DNA from: NS-11 sp036505795
GTDB taxonomy: Bacteria > Nitrospirota > Nitrospiria > Nitrospirales > NS-4
Direction of reading: 5' to 3'
Assembly: GCA_036505795.1 (NCBI GenBank)
Contig: DASXSU010000113.1
Location: 1 to 64,000 of the forward strand
DNA: 64,000 nt
This document shows, piece after piece, positions 59,600 to 64,000 of this stretch. The notes beneath the pieces were generated by a model that ran no database searches, was not told the DNA's origin, and worked only from the letters and a program-made list of their open reading frames with translations. The number at the start of each line of letters is the position of its first letter. Within the stretch, counting starts at the first letter, position 1. A program made the position numbers and the translations under genes.

Positions 59600-59630
59600 C
59601 GTCTTGCTTATCGAGGAGCCGAGAATGCCT

Positions 59631-60998
59631 TCAGCTGTGGTGAGGCATGAGGGCTTGCGTGGTGCTGGGTCGTGTGAGCTGATAACGGGCAATCTTTCGA
59701 TACAGCGTCATCCGGGACCATTGGAGCTTCTTGGCAGCCTGAGTCTTATTCCAATTCATGGCGCACATGACAGAGAGCACGTGATCTCGTTCAGCGGGTC
59801 CGGTTTCCTGTTGGAACAGATCGCGACAGTGTTCAGGGAGATCTGCGAGGGAGATTCGCCGTGAGGGACCGTTGATAAAGATGGCTTCTAAGAGGGTCTT
59901 CAATTCCCGAACATTCCCCGGCCAGTCGTAATTGACGAGAGCGCGTAACGTCTCGTCCGTGAAGCCTTCAATGTGGTTCCCGAACCGGCCGTTGAGCTGA
60001 GAGACATGATAGTCAAGCAACAGCGGAATATCCTCCCTGCGCTCTCGTAAGGGCCGCAGATGAATTCGCGCCACATTGAGCCGGAAAAAGAGGTCCCTTC
60101 TGAACTTCCCTACTGACGTCAGACTGTCTAGGCATTGATTGGTCGCCGCGATGATTCTCATGTCGAGGGAGATGCTGCCCGTCCCTCCCAGACGTTGGAT
60201 CTCTTTGCTCTCAATCGCCCGGAGAATCTTGGCCTGGGCATACGGGCTCATCTCACCGATCTCATCCAAGAACAACGTCCCGTCATTGGCCCGCTCAAAA
60301 TGCCCCTTCCTACGAAGAAACGCTCCGGTGAAGGCTCCTCTTTCGTAGCCGAACAACTCGCTTTCTAATAAGCTGTCGGGGATGGCGGCACAATTGAGAC
60401 AAATGAATGGCTGTTGATGTCGAGAGCTCCAGCGATGGATCATCGTTGCCACCAGCTCCTTACCGGTCCCCGTTTCTCCCGTGATCAGCACATTACTCTC
60501 TGTGACAGCAATCCTCTGGATGCACCTCTTGAGCTGCCGCATCCATCGGCTCTCGCCAATCAGTCCCGATTCGTCCTGGAGCCCGTAGACGGTCCTTATC
60601 CCAGGTCGCGAAAACTTGTCGGGGCGGCAATCGCCAAGGAGGCGATGCATGCTCGTGATCAGTTCCTCGCCGAAGAAGGGCTCCTTGAAATAGTCGTTGA
60701 TCCCTGTTTTCAGCGCCGCCACGGCCAATTCCTCAGTGCTGAACGGTGTGATCAAAATGAGCGGTATTGTTTTCTCCCATCGACGAATGTGCCGTGCGAG
60801 AGCTACGATATCCGCGGTACCGCCGGGATCTGAAACCAAAATGATCAGATGTACAAGGTGGTCCCGGAGTAATTCTTGGATATGCGATGGATCAGTCGAC
60901 TTCAACACTCCGTAGCCGCTTTGGCACAATGTCTCCTCTACCCGTGTGGCGGATGCGTGATGGGGCGGTGCTGCGATCAGAATGGTAGGCTTCTTCAT
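59631..60998 (-). CDS. Sigma-54 activator with degenerate receiver
   Basis: A 455-residue regulator. The N-terminal 120 residues have receiver shape (TILIAAPPHHASATRVEETL, then IILVSDPGG and DYFKEPF near 104), but the usual acidic pair is replaced by Ala-Pro-Pro, so Mg-dependent phosphorylation is doubtful. The AAA+ domain is complete: GETGTGKELVATMIHRW, GYERGAFTGAFLRRK and TLFLDEIGEMS. The C-terminal Fis HTH is KTQAAKKLQWSRMTLYRKI. It lies opposite the PEP-CTERM genes, after the decayed copy. It may be regulated by ligand or partner rather than by a kinase. Confidence 0.92.
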   Translation of the reverse strand: MKKPTILIAAPPHHASATRVEETLCQSGYGVLKSTDPSHIQELLRDHLVHLIILVSDPGGTADIVALARHIRRWEKTIPLILITPFSTEELAVAALKTGINDYFKEPFFGEELITSMHRLLGDCRPDKFSRPGIRTVYGLQDESGLIGESRWMRQLKRCIQRIAVTESNVLITGETGTGKELVATMIHRWSSRHQQPFICLNCAAIPDSLLESELFGYERGAFTGAFLRRKGHFERANDGTLFLDEIGEMSPYAQAKILRAIESKEIQRLGGTGSISLDMRIIAATNQCLDSLTSVGKFRRDLFFRLNVARIHLRPLRERREDIPLLLDYHVSQLNGRFGNHIEGFTDETLRALVNYDWPGNVRELKTLLEAIFINGPSRRISLADLPEHCRDLFQQETGPAERDHVLSVMCAMNWNKTQAAKKLQWSRMTLYRKIARYQLTRPSTTQALMPHHS

Positions 60999-61303
60999 GC
61001 TCGGCCTCCAAGGGCCAAAGCCTGGCGTACGGCGTAATGCTGAGCAAAGAGTCTGCCAGAAAATAAGGCCACGTAAATAAAGTACTTACCTCAGAGGAGG
61101 CATTGCTGATCTTCAATGAATGTAGGTTTTTCTTACATGATTGAATGGGTTTCAGGCCTTCTCTTAAACACACAAGTCATTGATTCATAATATTATTATC
61201 TTCCTTGATTAACTGCTTAACCTAAGTTAAAATACGTATAAATCAATGTAAGTTTTTATGACACCGCGGTATTTACTAAGAAGAACAAACTATCCTTCCT
61301 TGC
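60999..61303. other. AT-rich intergenic region
   Basis: About 300 bases, clearly more AT-rich than the rest. It holds ATGTARGTTTTT twice (61120-61131 and 61246-61257), an inverted repeat ATGTA-N9-TACAT (61120-61138), and TTAAC-N4-GTTAA near 61217-61230. It is the promoter region of the sigma-54 activator gene and lies just beyond the diheme gene's 3' end. No gene is seen. Confidence 0.5.
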
Positions 61304-61552
61304 CTATACGGGCTCCGACCGGTGGCAGCGAAGGCAATCCTGGCGCTTGGGATGGCGGACGGAGAGCGGGCGTACGCCGCTCGGCACATGGCAGGCGAGA
61401 CAGTCTCGTTCCAACTTGATTCCTCGATGCGCCAGGTCACCCGGCACCGGCGGATTGTTGTCGCGAGGACCGGGAAGCAGCGTCAGGAAAATAATAACGG
61501 CGATCGCCAGCCCAAGAAACAACAGATCGGACTTTTTAGGCCGAAACCTCAT
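61304..61552 (-). CDS. Small membrane-anchored diheme protein
   Basis: An 82-residue protein. It begins MRFRPKKSDLLFLGLAIAVI, a single N-terminal anchor, and has two heme motifs, CLACH and CLRCH, about 25 residues apart, with RDNNPPVPGDLAHRGI before them. It would be a periplasm-facing c-type electron carrier. Its ATG overlaps the oxidase stop by 4 nt, so it may accept electrons from that enzyme. A much longer upstream frame is open but overlaps the oxidase and is not real. A 3' relic of the same gene lies at 53241-53340. Confidence 0.85.
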   Translation of the reverse strand: MRFRPKKSDLLFLGLAIAVIIFLTLLPGPRDNNPPVPGDLAHRGIKLERDCLACHVPSGVRPLSVRHPKRQDCLRCHRSEPV

Positions 61553-64000
61553 GACGGGGCGCGAGACGCACCGTAGGCTTCGGCGAGCAGGTCCGCGATG
61601 TGCCGGACTTCCACTTCGCCGCGCAGCCCATTTTTCAGCTGGATCATACAGGCCGGACACGAAGTAGCTACGATCTCCGCGCCGCTGTCCCGAATCGCGG
61701 CGCGCTTTCGCTCGAAGATCTTCTGCGAGGTGTCGTAGTCCTTCACCACAAATGTGCCCGCGCCGCCCGCGCACCGTTCGGAATCCCGCATCTCGACGAA
61801 CTGAAGCCCCGGAATGCGCTTGAGGAGCTCGCGAGGCTGCGCGCTCACCCCCGCCGCTCTCAAATGGCAGGAGGAATGATAGGTCACTTTCTTGGGGAGC
61901 GAGCCTTGCGGAGCGTTTTTGAGGCCGGCGCCTGAGAGAAATTCTGAAATGTGCCGAACCTTGCCCGCCACAATCTCGGCATCGCGGCGCTCTTGATCGG
62001 AGAACCATTTCGGGTAATCCTTCAGCGCCAGGGTGCAGGACGCGCAGCCGGTCACGACTGTGTCAAAGCGAGAAAGCGACTCAATATTAAACCGCGCGTA
62101 CGATTTGACGCGGCCGGCATGGCCGTAGGTTTCGATCGGCGTGCCGGAGCAGCGCTGCCGCGGCAATACCGGTTCGATGCCGTTGCGACGCAAAACTTCT
62201 ATTACTGCGTCGCCGACGCCATCATCAAAATAGTTCGCCGCGCAGCCATGAAAATAGGCCACGCGACCTTTGTGCCCCTGCTCTTCGGTCAAATCTGCAT
62301 AGCGCTCCCGCAATAAACGGGAGGCGAGACGCGGCAGCACCATCTCGGCCGGCAACCGGGCGGTCGCCGCCAGCCCGTGGAGGATGGGACCGAGCGCGCG
62401 CTCCAATAGTTGCCGCGGCGCTGGACGATCCCATAGGCCCTGCGTGCGCGCTAATAGTTTGAGCACCGGCTCGAACAGCCAACGTTGCCCCTGCAGAGCG
62501 AAGATCATTCCGGCCAGCTTGTTGGGATGCTCCGCCCGCTTTTGCATGATGAGCTCTGACACGTCCACTCCCGCCGGACAGATCGGCCGGCATGACTTGC
62601 AATTCACGCAGGCCTCGACCACCCGCTTCGAATTCAAATAGTCGTATCCCGGCGAGGTGACAATCTCAAACCACCCGCGCGAGCTCATGTCTTCGGATTG
62701 AAAGACGTCATACACCGGGCAGACGGAGTTGCACTTGGCGCAGGTGGCGCATGGCTTCGAGAGACGGACATAATCAATATGCTCGGTAAACGGAGTGTCA
62801 CTGATCTTCACCCCGGGGTTGAAGATGTTCGTCGGATCAAACGCGGCCTTGACCTGCTTGAACAGCCCGTAGAGTTCTTCCCCAAAGTAGCGGCGGACGA
62901 ACTCCGCGCGTACCCGCCCGTCCCCATGCTCGCCGCAGATAGATCCCCCGAAACGGGAAATCACCGTGCTGTGGATCTCGTGGTAGCCGGCCACCATCCG
63001 CTCAAAATCCGAGCGGTCGTTGAGGTCCAGCAGCGGCACGATATGCGCGTTGCCGTTTCCGATATGCCCGAAGATGGCGACATTGACGTCCTGGCCCACG
63101 AAGAACTCCGAGAGGTATGTCACCAGCTCCGTGATCCGGTCCGCGGGAACCACCACGTCGTCGACATAATTGATCGGTTTTTTCTTCTGATCATAACGGT
63201 ACAGGGTGGGGTACAGAGCGTTCCGCGCCCTCCAGAGTTGCTCTTGGTGCGCCTTTTCCACGGCGATGGTCGGGTCCTGACACAACCGATACTTGCGGCA
63301 CACGGCTTGGACCGCCTCGAGCATCGAGCTGATCGGCCTGCCGCTTCCGTCAAACTCCGCGAGCAGTGTCGCAGCGGCATCGACCGGCACCCCATGCGCT
63401 GCGCGCCCTATTAGATTTAGCGTGTTGGCGTCCATCACCTCGAGCGCCATGGGGGACAGCGGTAGCAGATCACAGACCGCCGCGCCCACCTCCTCAAGGT
63501 ACTTAAAATGTATCAGCGCCGTCGCGGTGGTCTGCGGCCGCGGCACCAGTTTCACCGTCGCCTCGCTGATGATGCCGAGCGTGCCCTCGCTGCCGACAAA
63601 CAGCTTGGGCAGGTCGACGATCCCCTGCTCCAGACCGTCCACCAGGCCGAACAGGTTGTAGCCGGTGCTATTTTTCGTCACGGTGGGCTTCTTGCTGCGG
63701 ATCAGCGCGGCGTGTTGCCGGACAAGGGTCATGGTCTCGGCAAGGCCCTGATGGTTCGCGAGCAGCCGATCGGTCGCCGGGCCGTCATCGGCCAGCGCTT
63801 CCGCCGTCAGCCACGACCCGTCCCCCAGATGAACCCGAATCGCATGGACATTGTCCTTGACCGAGCCATAGCGCAAGGTATGTGGGCCGGCGGAGTTGTT
63901 CGAGATCATCCCGCCGAGCTTGCACATATCGCGGCTCGACGGGTCCGGGCCGAACATCAACCCGTGCCGCTCCAGCTGCTTGTTGAACTCGGTCAGATTC
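61549..64000 (-). CDS. GlcD/GlcF-like FAD and Fe-S oxidase, 5' end outside
   Basis: At least 817 residues; the frame continues beyond 64000. The N-terminal part is the FAD-binding domain of D-lactate/glycolate oxidases (MCKLGGMISNNSAGPHTLRY, NLFGLVDGLEQGIVDLPKLF and GHIGNGNAHIVPLL). Next come two 4Fe-4S sites, CATCAKCNSVCPVY and CVNCKSCRPICPAGVD, and two CCG-type domains (VTGCASCTLAL and YHSSCHLRA). This is the GlcD-GlcF fusion seen in YdiJ-like enzymes. It oxidises a 2-hydroxy acid and passes electrons to the chain, perhaps through the overlapping diheme protein. The substrate is not fixed by sequence. Confidence 0.93.
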   Translation of the reverse strand, partial: NLTEFNKQLERHGLMFGPDPSSRDMCKLGGMISNNSAGPHTLRYGSVKDNVHAIRVHLGDGSWLTAEALADDGPATDRLLANHQGLAETMTLVRQHAALIRSKKPTVTKNSTGYNLFGLVDGLEQGIVDLPKLFVGSEGTLGIISEATVKLVPRPQTTATALIHFKYLEEVGAAVCDLLPLSPMALEVMDANTLNLIGRAAHGVPVDAAATLLAEFDGSGRPISSMLEAVQAVCRKYRLCQDPTIAVEKAHQEQLWRARNALYPTLYRYDQKKKPINYVDDVVVPADRITELVTYLSEFFVGQDVNVAIFGHIGNGNAHIVPLLDLNDRSDFERMVAGYHEIHSTVISRFGGSICGEHGDGRVRAEFVRRYFGEELYGLFKQVKAAFDPTNIFNPGVKISDTPFTEHIDYVRLSKPCATCAKCNSVCPVYDVFQSEDMSSRGWFEIVTSPGYDYLNSKRVVEACVNCKSCRPICPAGVDVSELIMQKRAEHPNKLAGMIFALQGQRWLFEPVLKLLARTQGLWDRPAPRQLLERALGPILHGLAATARLPAEMVLPRLASRLLRERYADLTEEQGHKGRVAYFHGCAANYFDDGVGDAVIEVLRRNGIEPVLPRQRCSGTPIETYGHAGRVKSYARFNIESLSRFDTVVTGCASCTLALKDYPKWFSDQERRDAEIVAGKVRHISEFLSGAGLKNAPQGSLPKKVTYHSSCHLRAAGVSAQPRELLKRIPGLQFVEMRDSERCAGGAGTFVVKDYDTSQKIFERKRAAIRDSGAEIVATSCPACMIQLKNGLRGEVEVRHIADLLAEAYGASRAPS

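Noticed and set aside
60892..61173. A 93-codon minus-strand frame upstream of the sigma-54 activator
   Set aside because: It overlaps the activator's 5' end in another frame and has no support.
61304..62008. A 234-residue version of the diheme protein
   Set aside because: Everything before MRFRPKK overlaps the oxidase gene in another frame. The short form has a conventional 4-nt overlap.
1..64000. CRISPR arrays, rRNA genes, insertion sequences with transposase
   Set aside because: Scanned for and not seen; the only repeats found are those listed.

Overview
The window is GC-rich DNA from a Gram-negative, free-living bacterium. Several traits point to the Nitrospirota, or possibly NC10/Methylomirabilota: PEP-CTERM proteins with a PrsR-type sigma-54 regulator, an exosortase-associated acyltransferase, a HpnD-like hopanoid/squalene enzyme, paired PilT-type ATPases and c-type cytochromes. 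The lineage is inferred from gene content alone. Most of the DNA is densely packed housekeeping sequence, with accessory material at both ends and around 53-61 kb.

Region by region. (1) 1-5636: a run of secreted proteins of unknown role, comprising the end of one gene, a frameshifted Ca-loop protein, a kelch-type propeller and a large exported protein. (2) 5.8-22.8 kb: mostly small envelope or stress genes: a YgaP-like membrane protein, lipoproteins, tRNA-Arg(CCT) followed by a PEP-CTERM gene and a degenerate copy of the tRNA 3' end, an exosortase-system acyltransferase, CsbD, a 47-aa metallothionein-like protein, an M48 protease, ChaB, a SWIM-finger protein, a LuxR regulator, a HAD phosphatase, HpnD, a cytochrome c, a MltD-like transglycosylase and a TPR protein. 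(3) 20.8-26.1 kb: bioF and bioD with an SDR reductase, a FabF-type ketosynthase and a private acyl carrier protein. (4) 26.1-30.1 kb: trpE-G-D-C on the minus strand. (5) 30.2-34.6 kb: radC, rsmD, coaD, an aminotransferase and a FmdB-like protein. (6) 34.6-45.0 kb: a long minus-strand series, read as two PilT/PilU ATPases, a zinc-ribbon/receiver protein, purH, purD, purE, tsaC, a histidine kinase, an NtrC-type regulator and a coiled-coil lipoprotein. (7) 45.4-53.0 kb: dnaE, accA, a PEP-utilising protein without an ATP-grasp domain, and a DEAD-box helicase. (8) 53.2-61.0 kb: a PEP-CTERM locus with prsR, a DUF3467 protein, two intact PEP-CTERM genes, several decayed PEP-CTERM remnants, duplicated palindromic promoter-like sites and a second sigma-54 activator with a degenerate receiver. 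(9) 61.3-64.0 kb: a diheme protein and a GlcD/GlcF-like oxidase that runs off the edge.

The observations most worth a second look are: a family of six hairpins flanking pilT whose stems differ but stay self-complementary while the loop stays TCYYGG, each usually followed by a G-rich tail; a burst of PEP-CTERM gene decay downstream of prsR, with twin palindromic sigma-54-like sites and TGTCA/TGACA dyads; a biotin cluster with its own ketosynthase, ketoreductase and ACP; and the degenerate tRNA-Arg 3' repeat bracketing a PEP-CTERM gene.
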